In this document: in pieces, positions 27,171-39,396 of the stretch
Layout of the letters: each line of letters starts with the position of its first letter
How positions within the stretch are numbered: position 1 is the stretch's first letter
Assembly: GCF_018127785.1 (NCBI RefSeq)
Contig: NZ_CP072389.1
Location: forward strand, 1,054,001 to 1,118,000
Reading direction: 5' to 3'
Length of the DNA stretch: 64,000 nt
Source: Prevotella scopos JCM 17725
Lineage (GTDB): Bacteria > Bacteroidota > Bacteroidia > Bacteroidales > Bacteroidaceae
Translations under genes and position numbers: made by a program
The notes under the pieces: model-generated
Database searches by the model: none
What the model saw: the letters and a program-made list of their open reading frames with translations, nothing else
What the model was told of the DNA's origin: nothing

Positions 27171-28454
27171 ATGACAGAAAACAAAAAAGGACTCCTTGCA
27201 TTGAGTCCGTTACTTGTATTCATCGTATTATATCTGGTCACCTCCATCCTCTCAGGCGACTTCTATAAGGTACCGATTACTGTGGCTTTCATGGCATCGA
27301 GTATCTTCGCTATAGCTATCTCTGGAGGTTATCCACTTGCGAAACGTATAGAGATATACAGCAAGGGAGCCAGTACGGACAATATGATGATGATGATGTG
27401 GATATTTGTTCTTGCTGGTGCTTTTGCTAATTCAGCCAAAGAGATGGGCAGTATTGATGCAACGGTCAATCTGACACTCTCCATCCTACCCGATAACATG
27501 TTGCTACCGGGACTTTTCCTTGCAGCCTGCTTCATATCAATCAGTATCGGAACGAGTGTTGGAACCATCGTCGCCCTAACGCCTATCGCAGCTGGTATCG
27601 CCAGTTCAACAGGTAGTTCGTTACCTTTTGTTGTAGCAATCGTTGTGGGCGGATCGTTTTTCGGTGATAACCTGTCGTTCATCAGCGATACAACCGTTGT
27701 GGCAACAAGGACGCAGGAGTGTAAGATGGCGGATAAGTTTAAGGTAAACTTCTTCATCGTCGCACCTGCTGCCGTTCTGATTCTCCTTGTCTATATCTTC
27801 ATGGGAAGAGACTTACACACGATGGGACAAACCCAAAGTGTCGATATCTACAGAGTCATCCCTTATATGGCAGTGTTGGTATGTGCTCTCTTTGGTATGA
27901 ACGTGATGGCAGTACTGACCATCGGCATCCTCCTCACGGGTATCATTGGTATCGCTGATGGCAATTACGATATCTATGGATGGTTTGGAAGTATGGGAAC
28001 AGGTATCACTGGTATGGGCGAACTCATCATCATCACGATGATGGCAGGTGGAATGTTAGAGATCATCCGTGAGAATGGAGGTATCGACTACCTCATAAAG
28101 ATAATCACCCGCCACGTCAACAACAAGCGCGGTGCAGAGTTAACAATTGCATTCTTAGTAAGCTTAGTAGATATCTGTACTGCAAATAACACGGTGGCAA
28201 TCCTTACCGTGGGCGGTATTGCAAAGCAGATTGGCGACCGCTATGGCGTAGATAAACGGAAGGCAGCCAGCATCCTCGACACCTTCTCTTGTTGTGTACA
28301 AGGCTTAATCCCATACGGCGCACAAGTGCTGATGGCAGCAGGATTGGCAAAGATAAATCCAGTTAGCATTATCCCGTTCCTGTATTACCCGATGTTAATA
28401 GGCGTCACCGCCTTCTTCTCTATTATCTTCCATTATCCACGCCGTTACTCATAA
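27171..28454 (+). CDS. Na+/H+ antiporter NhaC family protein
   Basis: About 427 residues with 11-12 hydrophobic segments. The family core is visible in FISISIGTSVGTIVALTPIA, GGSFFGDNLSFISDTTVVA and CTANNTVAILTVGGIAKQI, with a near C-terminal IPYGAQVLMAAG, all typical of the NhaC domain. The start at 27171 (MTENKKGLLALSP) is preferred because the longer frame adds 33 polar residues that look non-coding. It probably exchanges Na+ or an organic cation/anion for protons across the inner membrane. Confidence 0.85.
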   Translation: MTENKKGLLALSPLLVFIVLYLVTSILSGDFYKVPITVAFMASSIFAIAISGGYPLAKRIEIYSKGASTDNMMMMMWIFVLAGAFANSAKEMGSIDATVNLTLSILPDNMLLPGLFLAACFISISIGTSVGTIVALTPIAAGIASSTGSSLPFVVAIVVGGSFFGDNLSFISDTTVVATRTQECKMADKFKVNFFIVAPAAVLILLVYIFMGRDLHTMGQTQSVDIYRVIPYMAVLVCALFGMNVMAVLTIGILLTGIIGIADGNYDIYGWFGSMGTGITGMGELIIITMMAGGMLEIIRENGGIDYLIKIITRHVNNKRGAELTIAFLVSLVDICTANNTVAILTVGGIAKQIGDRYGVDKRKAASILDTFSCCVQGLIPYGAQVLMAAGLAKINPVSIIPFLYYPMLIGVTAFFSIIFHYPRRYS

Positions 28455-28481
28455 CATATCACCCAACACCCATCACGCCCC

Positions 28482-29321
28482 ATGAAATCAATCGAATCAT
28501 CCGAAATGGACATCATCCAACGCAACTTCTTCCGAATCTTAAGTTCGGGAGCTTTCGCCACACAATCAAACCTTGAACCGATGTCGGCTTTCAAATGGAG
28601 AAGACTCATTCAAATGGTTGAAGCACAACAGGTGATGCCTGTCTTCATCAATGGTATTGCAAGACACTCCTTGGATGAAGGACTTAACCTGCCTGAGAGT
28701 ATCATTGCTGATATCAAAGCTAAAAACGAGGAAAGAAAAACCTTGTCAGCAAGAATACCTAAGACTGTCAGATTGAGCAACACCTTATTAAATCGAAGAC
28801 TGAAAAATCTTATCTACAACGAGCTCCATAGTATCGACACCTCTGTTGAGACGCTCGACCTATTGAAGCTCATCGTCTCTAACTCTGAAACCATGTTTAC
28901 ACGTGGTATGAACTTAGGTGGTATTATCACGATGGGAGAATATTTGAGAACACGAGGAAACAAGGTTGACTTTGTCAAACTAGAGCCTTGGCTGAGGACT
29001 TTACAGCTGCAAGCCATGGCTGAACTTCAAGGCAATGTCCTCATCTCCGTCTTTGGTTTTGAAGAAGACGAAATTCCCTTCGTAACAAAGAGTGACCCGA
29101 ATGCTTATCGCCTGACACTACGAAGCATATCCGACCTAGCTAAAGACACTGCGCACGAATGGCACTTTAAACAAACCTCTACAGGCTTTGTTCAAAACAA
29201 TGGTGCTGTGCTCCGTCGTAACCTCAGCCGTAGCCTCCGCTACGTAGGATATGCTCCCATTGAGACAACCAGTAACTTTCTCAGCAACTTCGTCAGAAGC
29301 CTTTCTGAGATAGAGGAATAG
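28482..29321 (+). CDS. Hypothetical protein, possible nucleotidyltransferase-like N-terminus
   Basis: 279 residues, no signal or membrane segment. It begins 27 bp after the antiporter stop. The N-terminal part (QRNFFRILSSGAF, FKWRRLIQMVEAQQVMPVFING) resembles the start of uncharacterised Bacteroidetes nucleotidyltransferase-like proteins, but the catalytic GSxxxxD motif is not visible. The C-terminus (APIETTSNFLSNFVRSLSEIEE) looks conserved. Function unknown. Probably co-transcribed with the antiporter. Confidence 0.6.
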   Translation: MKSIESSEMDIIQRNFFRILSSGAFATQSNLEPMSAFKWRRLIQMVEAQQVMPVFINGIARHSLDEGLNLPESIIADIKAKNEERKTLSARIPKTVRLSNTLLNRRLKNLIYNELHSIDTSVETLDLLKLIVSNSETMFTRGMNLGGIITMGEYLRTRGNKVDFVKLEPWLRTLQLQAMAELQGNVLISVFGFEEDEIPFVTKSDPNAYRLTLRSISDLAKDTAHEWHFKQTSTGFVQNNGAVLRRNLSRSLRYVGYAPIETTSNFLSNFVRSLSEIEE

Positions 29322-29668
29322 ACAAGGGTTATACCCCGCCCCACCCCCTTCAAAGAGGAGTGTTGGGAACAATTATACTTATCTACTAAAAACTCGTCAA
29401 CCAAACCAAAGAAATAGCTTGGTAATTCATAATTCCGAATTATGATTTGTATTTATCCATCGTCTAAATAGCCCTTTCCAAACAAAAAAATCGTGAATGA
29501 ATGATGAATGTTTAAGAAATAATTAATACCTTTGCAAACGAAAGATTGAAATTATTACAGGAAATATAGATAACTCTTAAGTGCTGATAATCAGTTCACA
29601 TCAGTCTATCTCATCTATCAGGATAAGAAGTAATACAAAAACATTATAACATTATAAAACAAAACATT
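29322..29668. other. Intergenic region upstream of rubrerythrin
   Basis: Contains TACCTTTGC at 29527-29535, a -7 element that would give the rubrerythrin mRNA a leader of about 130 nt. An AATTCATAATTCCGAATTAT dyad lies near 29425-29445. No gene was recognised. Confidence 0.5.
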
Positions 29669-30322
29669 ATGAAAAAGCAATTTATATGTACCGTTTGCGG
29701 TTATATCCACGAGGGAACAGAGGCTCCAGCAGAGTGCCCAGTATGCCACGCTAAGGCAGCAAAGTTCAAAGAGTTCAACCCAGCAGCTTTGAAGGGTACT
29801 AAGACAGAGGAGAATCTCAAGAAGGCTTTTGCAGGCGAGAGCCAGGCTCACACTAAGTATCTTTACTATGCTTCAAAGGCTAAGAAGGACGGCTATGAGC
29901 AGATTGCAGGTTTCTTCGAGGAGACAGCACGCAACGAGAAGGAGCACGCAAAGATCTGGTTCAAGTTCCTCCACGAGGGTGGTATCCCTACAACTACTCA
30001 GAACCTCGCTGACGCAGCAGCAGGTGAGAACTACGAGTGGACTGATATGTACGACGAGATGGCAAAGGTAGCTATGGAAGAAGGCTTCCCAGAGTTGGCT
30101 GTTAAGTTCCGTGGCGTTGGTGCTGTTGAGAAGCACCACGAGGAGCGTTACCGCAAACTTCTTAAGAACATTGAGGACAAGGTTGTCTTCTCTCGTGATG
30201 GTGACTGCATCTGGCAGTGCCGCAACTGTGGTCACATCGTTATCGGCAAGAATGCTCCAGCTGTTTGCCCTGTATGTAACCATCCACAGAGCTTCTTCCA
30301 GGTTGAGGAGTCAAACTACTAA
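29669..30322 (+). CDS. rbr: Rubrerythrin with rubredoxin-like domains at both ends
   Basis: 217 residues. The N-terminal ~35 residues form a rubredoxin-like knuckle pair (CTVCGY and CPVCHA). The central diiron ferritin-like domain (about 45-170) has the Glu/His ligands ([40 protein letters not shown]). The C-terminal rubredoxin domain has CRNCGH and CPVCNH. Rubrerythrins reduce hydrogen peroxide in anaerobes, with electrons arriving through rubredoxin. An iron-sulfur-type site at both termini is unlike the classic C-terminal-only layout. Single-gene unit followed by a strong terminator. Confidence 0.92.
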   Translation: MKKQFICTVCGYIHEGTEAPAECPVCHAKAAKFKEFNPAALKGTKTEENLKKAFAGESQAHTKYLYYASKAKKDGYEQIAGFFEETARNEKEHAKIWFKFLHEGGIPTTTQNLADAAAGENYEWTDMYDEMAKVAMEEGFPELAVKFRGVGAVEKHHEERYRKLLKNIEDKVVFSRDGDCIWQCRNCGHIVIGKNAPAVCPVCNHPQSFFQVEESNY

Positions 30323-30361
30323 AATAACGTAAGGATATCATCCTTATAGCGTTAAACATAT

Positions 30362-30399
30362 AGTGCCAAGAATCGAAAGGTTCTTGGCACTTTTTTTTT
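30362..30399 (+). terminator. Rubrerythrin terminator
   Basis: AGTGCCAAGAA and TTCTTGGCACT form an 11-bp stem followed by nine Ts. Confidence 0.93.
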
Positions 30400-30523
30400 G
30401 TAAACAAGTAGATGAGTGAACAAGTGGACAAGTAAACAGGTTACTTGTAGATAGCGTAATTTAAGACAGAGTAACAGAAGAACGGCTTTAATTCAGAGTT
30501 CATAAGTCACAATTCATAATTAT

Positions 30524-30803
30524 GGCTCTATAATGAATCATGTGGGTGATTCGTCATAGAGCCAAAATATTGTCAGAAAGTATAGTCTCGAACTAAACAA
30601 AATTTCAGATTAACCTTAGTCTTAATACGCTTAACGCACATTAGATCCCTACCCTTCCATATACAGCAATGGTGTTAACCCTTCGCACATGTGGTGCATA
30701 CCATCCGCACCACATGTGCTAAGCATCCGCACCACACGTGCTAAGCACCCGCACCACACGTGCGGAATATCAATACACAACCTACACGATTCATTATTGA
30801 GCC
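30524..30803. repeat. Dispersed ~280-bp element, copy B (best preserved)
   Basis: Terminal inverted repeats GGCTCTATAATGAATC (left) and GATTCATTATTGAGCC (right) match at all but one position. The left end is itself a hairpin with TGATTCGTCATAGAGCC about 20 bp further in. A conserved block TTAATACGCTTAACGCACATTA precedes four 22-bp units at 30682-30769, each with a GCAC-N5-GTGC-type dyad. It has no ORF. It fills most of the gap between rubrerythrin and the MFS gene. Confidence 0.88.
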
Positions 30804-30807
30804 ATCA

Positions 30808-32025
30808 TTATGATTTCTTTCTAATCTTGTAGCCTGAAAGCCCGTAGTAAAGGATGAAGAGGAAACAAGGAACGCTAACCCAGTAAGAGGTTTGGAAAGA
30901 GGTTGCATCCTGAACCACACCACGTAACCATGGCATCACAGCACCACCAGCAATTGCCATTGTCAGCAATGAAGCACCCGACTTAGTAAACTTACCGAGG
31001 TCTGCCATTGCCAAAGGCCATAACGCAGGCCACATCAGTGAACAACCTAAAGCCATCAAGAAGATGCAATAAACGGAGATAACAGGATTTGGTACGACTG
31101 CAACAGCCACACTACCAACGAGCGCAACGATAGCGCAGATACGCATTGCAGCAGCCTGTGAGAGATAACGTGGGATGAAAATCACACCACAGATGTAACC
31201 GACAATCATACCCACTGAAGGGATAAATCCGTAGTTATCGCCATCCAAACCTAACGATTTCGCATAACCCGTTGCGGTAGCCAGTGAGATAGTCTCTACT
31301 CCTACATAAAGGAAGAGCGCCAAACAGCCTAATAACAAGTGTGGGAACTGCAAAATACTGGTCTTACCATCAGCATAGGAACTTGCTTCTACCTCGTCAT
31401 TGCCCTCGCTATCGTCCTCGCCAGCAGCCTTCACATCAGGCAGTGGAGCCATCAAGGCAATAACACCCAAGAGTAAGAAGATACCAATGATGATAGCGAA
31501 TGGAACGTAAAGGTCGCTCAGCTGTGTCTCTCCGATTCCTTTACCAATCACCAAAGTTATGAAAAGAGTTGTCACAGGCCATGCCAGTTTGTTACTGATA
31601 CCCATACAAGAGATGCGACGAGCAGCAGAATCCATCGGACCGAGTATGGTCACATAAGGGTTGACTGATGCCTGCAGAACGGCATTAGCAGCACCACTGA
31701 CAAAACTCGCAATGAGGAACCATGTCAGAGAGTTCTGTTTCGCTGCGAGGATAAAGAGTCCAAAGGCTGCAGCAAAGATGACGAATGACAGCGCCATCGT
31801 ACGCTTGTAACCGATTGCCTTGATACAATGTGTGGCAGGAATACCGAACAACAGGAACGGAACGAAAGTCGCTGCTAGTAACAGACTAGAAGCCGCACCA
31901 GAGATATGCATAGACTCTTCCAATACTGGCATCAGATAAGAGTTGATACCCAAGGCAAAGCCTATAGAGAAGAAGAACAAGCCGATAATAACTAATGGAA
32001 ATAGATAGTTACTTTTTTGTTCCAT
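30808..32025 (-). CDS. MFS sugar transporter, FucP/GluP-like (FGHS family)
   Basis: 405 residues, 12 hydrophobic segments, with the pattern LFFFSIGFALGINSYLMPVL and ATFVPFLLFGIPA of the fucose-galactose-glucose:H+ symporter group, including the DFxxG-type loop replaced by GYKRTM near residue 75. These carriers import L-fucose, galactose or glucose with protons. It sits 273 bp downstream of the GH2 beta-galactosidase on the same strand, after a GH95 fucosidase, so fucose or galactose uptake is the natural guess. A central hydrophilic loop of about 25 acidic residues is present. Confidence 0.85.
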   Translation of the reverse strand: MEQKSNYLFPLVIIGLFFFSIGFALGINSYLMPVLEESMHISGAASSLLLAATFVPFLLFGIPATHCIKAIGYKRTMALSFVIFAAAFGLFILAAKQNSLTWFLIASFVSGAANAVLQASVNPYVTILGPMDSAARRISCMGISNKLAWPVTTLFITLVIGKGIGETQLSDLYVPFAIIIGIFLLLGVIALMAPLPDVKAAGEDDSEGNDEVEASSYADGKTSILQFPHLLLGCLALFLYVGVETISLATATGYAKSLGLDGDNYGFIPSVGMIVGYICGVIFIPRYLSQAAAMRICAIVALVGSVAVAVVPNPVISVYCIFLMALGCSLMWPALWPLAMADLGKFTKSGASLLTMAIAGGAVMPWLRGVVQDATSFQTSYWVSVPCFLFILYYGLSGYKIRKKS

Positions 32026-32298
32026 AATAAAGATATTTTTTATTTATTGCTTCATAACAAACGTTATGGTGATGTTTCAACAAACGTACGAAGCAGCCTT
32101 ACCTACTTACTGACCGATGTGTCGGTTGACCCGCTTGTTGCTTTGCGCTTGGATATTTACCGCTTAGTTTACATTCACCTTATCCCCTGACTATAGAGTC
32201 CTTAGCCGGAACTTCAGGGAGCCTACGCCCCCGAGAGAGCATAGACTTGTGCTATTATTGTCGTTGGGATTTCTACGGCAGAAATTCCTCTTGCGTCA

Positions 32299-35571
<3,273 letters not shown>

Positions 35572-35654
35572 TTAATTAAAAGATAAATAGATGTTTCTTA
35601 AATAACCCAAAACTTCGTCAAATTATTGTGACTGGGAATAGAAATGTGATATAA

Positions 35655-38600
35655 TTAATTGATTACTTTTGAACTACTTATCGCACCATTGTTGTACTTC
35701 ATCTGTTTGATATAGACACTATGACATTGTAACTGATTGTGTTTTGTGCCGTCAAGTGTATAATAATCTACTGAAGCAATGTTGCCATCTGGTACACTCT
35801 GTAAGGCTGCAATGGCGTTTGCCTGCTTAGAAACGAGGATATATTCGCCCCCTTTCACCGTTGGGAAACTGATTTCATCATCGCTGATACGCTTCACCTT
35901 TACAGTCTTTCCGTTTGCAGTCGTCACCTTGAAGTCTTTTGCTACACCAGCATATCTCACCACACAATTGGTTCCTGCGTTAGAGACAATCTTCACCTTC
36001 GTAGCCTTAGCATCCGCCCAAACGATGTCAATGGTGAAGTTGCCAACCGCCTTTAAGCCCTTGACAGAGCCTTTCTGCCAGAACGTTGTTGGCAAGGCAG
36101 GAAGAATCACGAGCTTATCATTGTAGCTCTGGAGCAGCATCTCAGCCACACCAGCGGTGTAACCGAAGTTACCATCAATCTGATAAGGGGCATGAGCGTC
36201 CCAAAGGTTCTCATAAATACCACCTGCGCCCTCGTTTACTCCAGTGTCCCAAGTTTGTTGTAAAGCACGTTTGATGAGGTTATGACAGTGTAGTCCCTCG
36301 TAAGCACGAGCATTGAGATTAATCTTATGACCGAGTGACCAGCCTGTTCCATGACCATCACCACGCGCTATCAGAGAAGCACGAGCAGCCTGGAACACCT
36401 TACTATCGGCATCCTCACTGATCTGTGTACAAGGGTAAAGACCCATCAAATGTGAGATATGACGATGGTTCTTATATTCGTTTACACCAATCTTACTTGG
36501 ATTATTAAACTGTGAAGTGTACTTCCACTCACGAAGGTAAGTTTGTCCGTCTGTAGGATTCACCTCCGTATGGCAACCATCATCAAGCTTAGCAAAGTAG
36601 GTGGCGAGGGAATCGCGGAAGGTCTTTGACACTACACCATCACCGAGCACATGAATAGCTTTGCGAGTGTTATTGAATAAATCCCAAACCAACTGCTGAC
36701 TGTGTGCAGTAGCGTTCTCCGTTGGTCCATGTTCTGGCGACCATTCGTTAGGACACTCGTAGGTGCCATCAGCAGCCTTCACCAGTTTCTTAAACCAATA
36801 GTCAACAGCCGTCTTCATGGCTGGAAAGGCCTTCGTGCGCAGGTACTCCTTATCCATCGTGTAGGTGTAATGTTGCCACAGATGCTGGCAATACCACGCA
36901 TTAGCAACAGTATAGGTGTTGGCGAAGGTTGTACCAGAGCCATAGATATTATTCTCAGTTGGTAAGGTCCAACCTGTGTTCACGTGCCCCATGTCCTGTG
37001 CAAAGCGGCGCCATGTTGGCTTCACACACGCTTCACGATAGATGTAATCAAGGAAAGGACGATGAAGTTCAGAGAGGTTGGTTGGCTCTGCAGGCCAGTA
37101 ATTCATCTGTACGTTGATGTTTGCATGGATGTCAGCGTGCCATGCTGGGGTATTATTGTCGTTCCAAATACCCTGCAAGTTGGCTGGGAGTGACACTCCA
37201 CGGCTCGAACTGATGAGCAGATAACGACCATAATTGAAGTAGAGTTCTTCTAGGAAGAGGTTGTCATGCTGGTTGTCACGATAGTTGCTGATGAGCTGTG
37301 GCGTTGGAATAGTATTCTTCACGTCTCCGAGGGTGAGTTGACAACGCTCAAAGAGCGACTTATAATCGACCTTATGTGCTGTCAAAACTGCATCGTAACC
37401 CTTACGCTGTGCACCATCAACAGTCTTTATAGCACGACCTGCAAGGAGGTTAGCTCCAGACACATACGCTGGTGCATCTGGGTCGAAGTCGGTCAAACCA
37501 CGGAGATAAACGGTCATGCTATTGGCACCTTTCACCTCAATAACGCCCTTATCATTCTTCGTTATCATACCGCCATCTGTCACGATACGCGCAGCACAAT
37601 AATAGCTCTCTGGTGCTGCTGCACCATGATCATCTTGGCGAGCTATCTGACCCTCAAAGGTAATCGTTGCTTGATTGTTGTTATCAACATTGTAACTTAC
37701 GTTACGTCCGTTCTGATTCTTCAACGTAAGTGTAGTATTGATTTTACCCCCTTGTGAGGCAGTATAACGAACAACCACACAGCTATCAGGATTGCTTGCG
37801 AAGTAAGTACGGCTATACTCTACCCCATCCATCGTATATTTCACACCTGCCACAGCATCGTTGATATCAAGGTAACGCACATAGTCTGTCACCCATGTCA
37901 GACCACGACTACGTATATAAAGATTACCAAAGTTAAGGTAATAACCGTATGCAGCCGTGCTCGTCAGACCACCAAGCTTACCGCTCCAAAGTGTCTTGTC
38001 GTTAAATTGTACGTCGTCAATGGCAACATCGCCCATTAACGTTGCACCAAACTGACCATTACCGATAGGCAAACAAGAGGTCATCCAGTTGGTTGCAGGC
38101 TTTGTGTACCAAAGCGTATATTTGTTTTCAGGGTTGAAGGTAGTAATACCTGTCACCGGTACCAATTCGTCAGCTGGTACAAAACGAACCACATTACCAC
38201 CATCGCCTAAGTCCCAGAAGCTGATATATTTGCCTTCACCAGCACCTTGGTACATGTTAAAGAAGTTACGACCTGAGAACGCCTTACCAATCTCGAAGCC
38301 TCCCAAAGCGTTCTTCGACTCCACCATCGTAAAGAGCGTATCCTTAGAACTGCGTTCCTTCGATGCGTTGACGTAGTCGTTGTTGATATAAAGAATCTTT
38401 CCGCTCTTGCTAACGAAAGCGTATTTGCCGTTAGTCTCAGACACACGCCACAGCATGTCATCAAGATTACCATTATGCAATGAGGCTGTTTGGCAGGTTG
38501 CCTTCTCGCCCTTGGCACTCAAGAGCCAGTTACCCGTCTGGAACTGGATATAATAATAAACAGGGTTTGCTGCTGTTGAAATCGTAGGAAAGTAATATGG

Positions 38601-38747
38601 GAATACCTTGTCTTCTTTGCTACCATAGGTCAACACGTTGTTAATGTCGCCTTTGGTACTAACGAGAGGAAGACGATGTGCCAAACCGTGTCCGATACTT
38701 ACGGCAGACAAAAGCAGAGAAGCGCAAATACTCTTACAGATATTCAT
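35655..38747 (-). CDS. GH95 alpha-L-fucosidase with N-terminal beta-trefoil-like domain
   Basis: 1030 residues with a signal peptide. After it comes a lectin-like region of about 150 residues (YYIQFQTGNWLLSAKG, FFNMYQGAGEGKY, GGNVVRFVPADE). The GH95 region follows (about 200-930): LWYTKPATNWMTSCLPIGNG, NVQMNYWPAEPTNLSEL near 546 with catalytic Asn residues, and DGNFGYTAGVAEML. The enzyme removes alpha-1,2-fucose (or alpha-galactose in some members). The C-terminal ~60 residues (YYTLDGTKHNQ) look like a short sorting or carbohydrate tail. It is the first gene of a unit with the GH2 gene. No SusC/D pair adjoins it. Confidence 0.92.
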   Translation of the reverse strand: MNICKSICASLLLSAVSIGHGLAHRLPLVSTKGDINNVLTYGSKEDKVFPYYFPTISTAANPVYYYIQFQTGNWLLSAKGEKATCQTASLHNGNLDDMLWRVSETNGKYAFVSKSGKILYINNDYVNASKERSSKDTLFTMVESKNALGGFEIGKAFSGRNFFNMYQGAGEGKYISFWDLGDGGNVVRFVPADELVPVTGITTFNPENKYTLWYTKPATNWMTSCLPIGNGQFGATLMGDVAIDDVQFNDKTLWSGKLGGLTSTAAYGYYLNFGNLYIRSRGLTWVTDYVRYLDINDAVAGVKYTMDGVEYSRTYFASNPDSCVVVRYTASQGGKINTTLTLKNQNGRNVSYNVDNNNQATITFEGQIARQDDHGAAAPESYYCAARIVTDGGMITKNDKGVIEVKGANSMTVYLRGLTDFDPDAPAYVSGANLLAGRAIKTVDGAQRKGYDAVLTAHKVDYKSLFERCQLTLGDVKNTIPTPQLISNYRDNQHDNLFLEELYFNYGRYLLISSSRGVSLPANLQGIWNDNNTPAWHADIHANINVQMNYWPAEPTNLSELHRPFLDYIYREACVKPTWRRFAQDMGHVNTGWTLPTENNIYGSGTTFANTYTVANAWYCQHLWQHYTYTMDKEYLRTKAFPAMKTAVDYWFKKLVKAADGTYECPNEWSPEHGPTENATAHSQQLVWDLFNNTRKAIHVLGDGVVSKTFRDSLATYFAKLDDGCHTEVNPTDGQTYLREWKYTSQFNNPSKIGVNEYKNHRHISHLMGLYPCTQISEDADSKVFQAARASLIARGDGHGTGWSLGHKINLNARAYEGLHCHNLIKRALQQTWDTGVNEGAGGIYENLWDAHAPYQIDGNFGYTAGVAEMLLQSYNDKLVILPALPTTFWQKGSVKGLKAVGNFTIDIVWADAKATKVKIVSNAGTNCVVRYAGVAKDFKVTTANGKTVKVKRISDDEISFPTVKGGEYILVSKQANAIAALQSVPDGNIASVDYYTLDGTKHNQLQCHSVYIKQMKYNNGAISSSKVIN

Positions 38748-39305
38748 AGAAGATAAAGAATAGAATCAATCGAAATATTATATGTTTGATTATAAGCAGA
38801 AAAGGGGTTGCATCAAAATCCTGCCAGTGGCAAGTTATGGAATGACGCTTATCATGTTCTCATCCTTGTGCCTCCTGACAGGCACACACACGTGTGCACC
38901 TTTCTTTTGATACAGCCCCTAAAGTTATTGATTGCGAATTACTTCACAACACAATGAAAATAGAGAAACAGCTTTATCATATTTTGTAATAATAATTGGT
39001 TCTTATTTTATAAAAGTTGTTATTTTAATATACTGTTAGGTTTTGTTTCTAGGTTCTATTAAAATGATTTTTTTATCTCTTTAAAGCCAATGGCAAATAT
39101 AAACATATTCTTTCAGATATTCATTGTTGCAAATACAATATTTAATATTATTAACAATAAGCGCAAAGAAAAGTGAGAAAGATAATCGAAACAAGCCTAT
39201 CCATAGCTCTTCCATCTGATGGAGAAAAGTCTCATCCCACCCCATTATTGATTGCAAAGAGGGAATAACATGCCGCCATAACGCACTATATGGGTTGTAT
39301 GTTGA
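38748..39305. other. Intergenic region upstream of GH95
   Basis: About 560 bp. A minus-strand TATATTTGC at 39093-39101 is a possible GH95 promoter with a long leader. A GTGCCTCCTGACAGGCAC hairpin lies near 38870-38887 with an ACACGTGTG dyad next to it. No gene was recognised. Confidence 0.45.
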
Positions 39306-39396
39306 TATTCCACCGATTTGGTGCGGGTGCTTAGCACATGTGGTGCGGGTGGTATGCACATGTGGTGCGGAGGGTATGCACCACACGTGCGAAGGG
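39268..39396. repeat. Truncated copy C of the ~280-bp element (inverted)
   Basis: Minus-strand match to the right half of copies A and B: four 22-bp units at 39306-39393 followed by a degenerate right end near 39268. Homology begins at the TAA stop codon of the PAP2 gene (TTAACCCTTCGCAC), and the left half of the element is absent. Confidence 0.8.
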
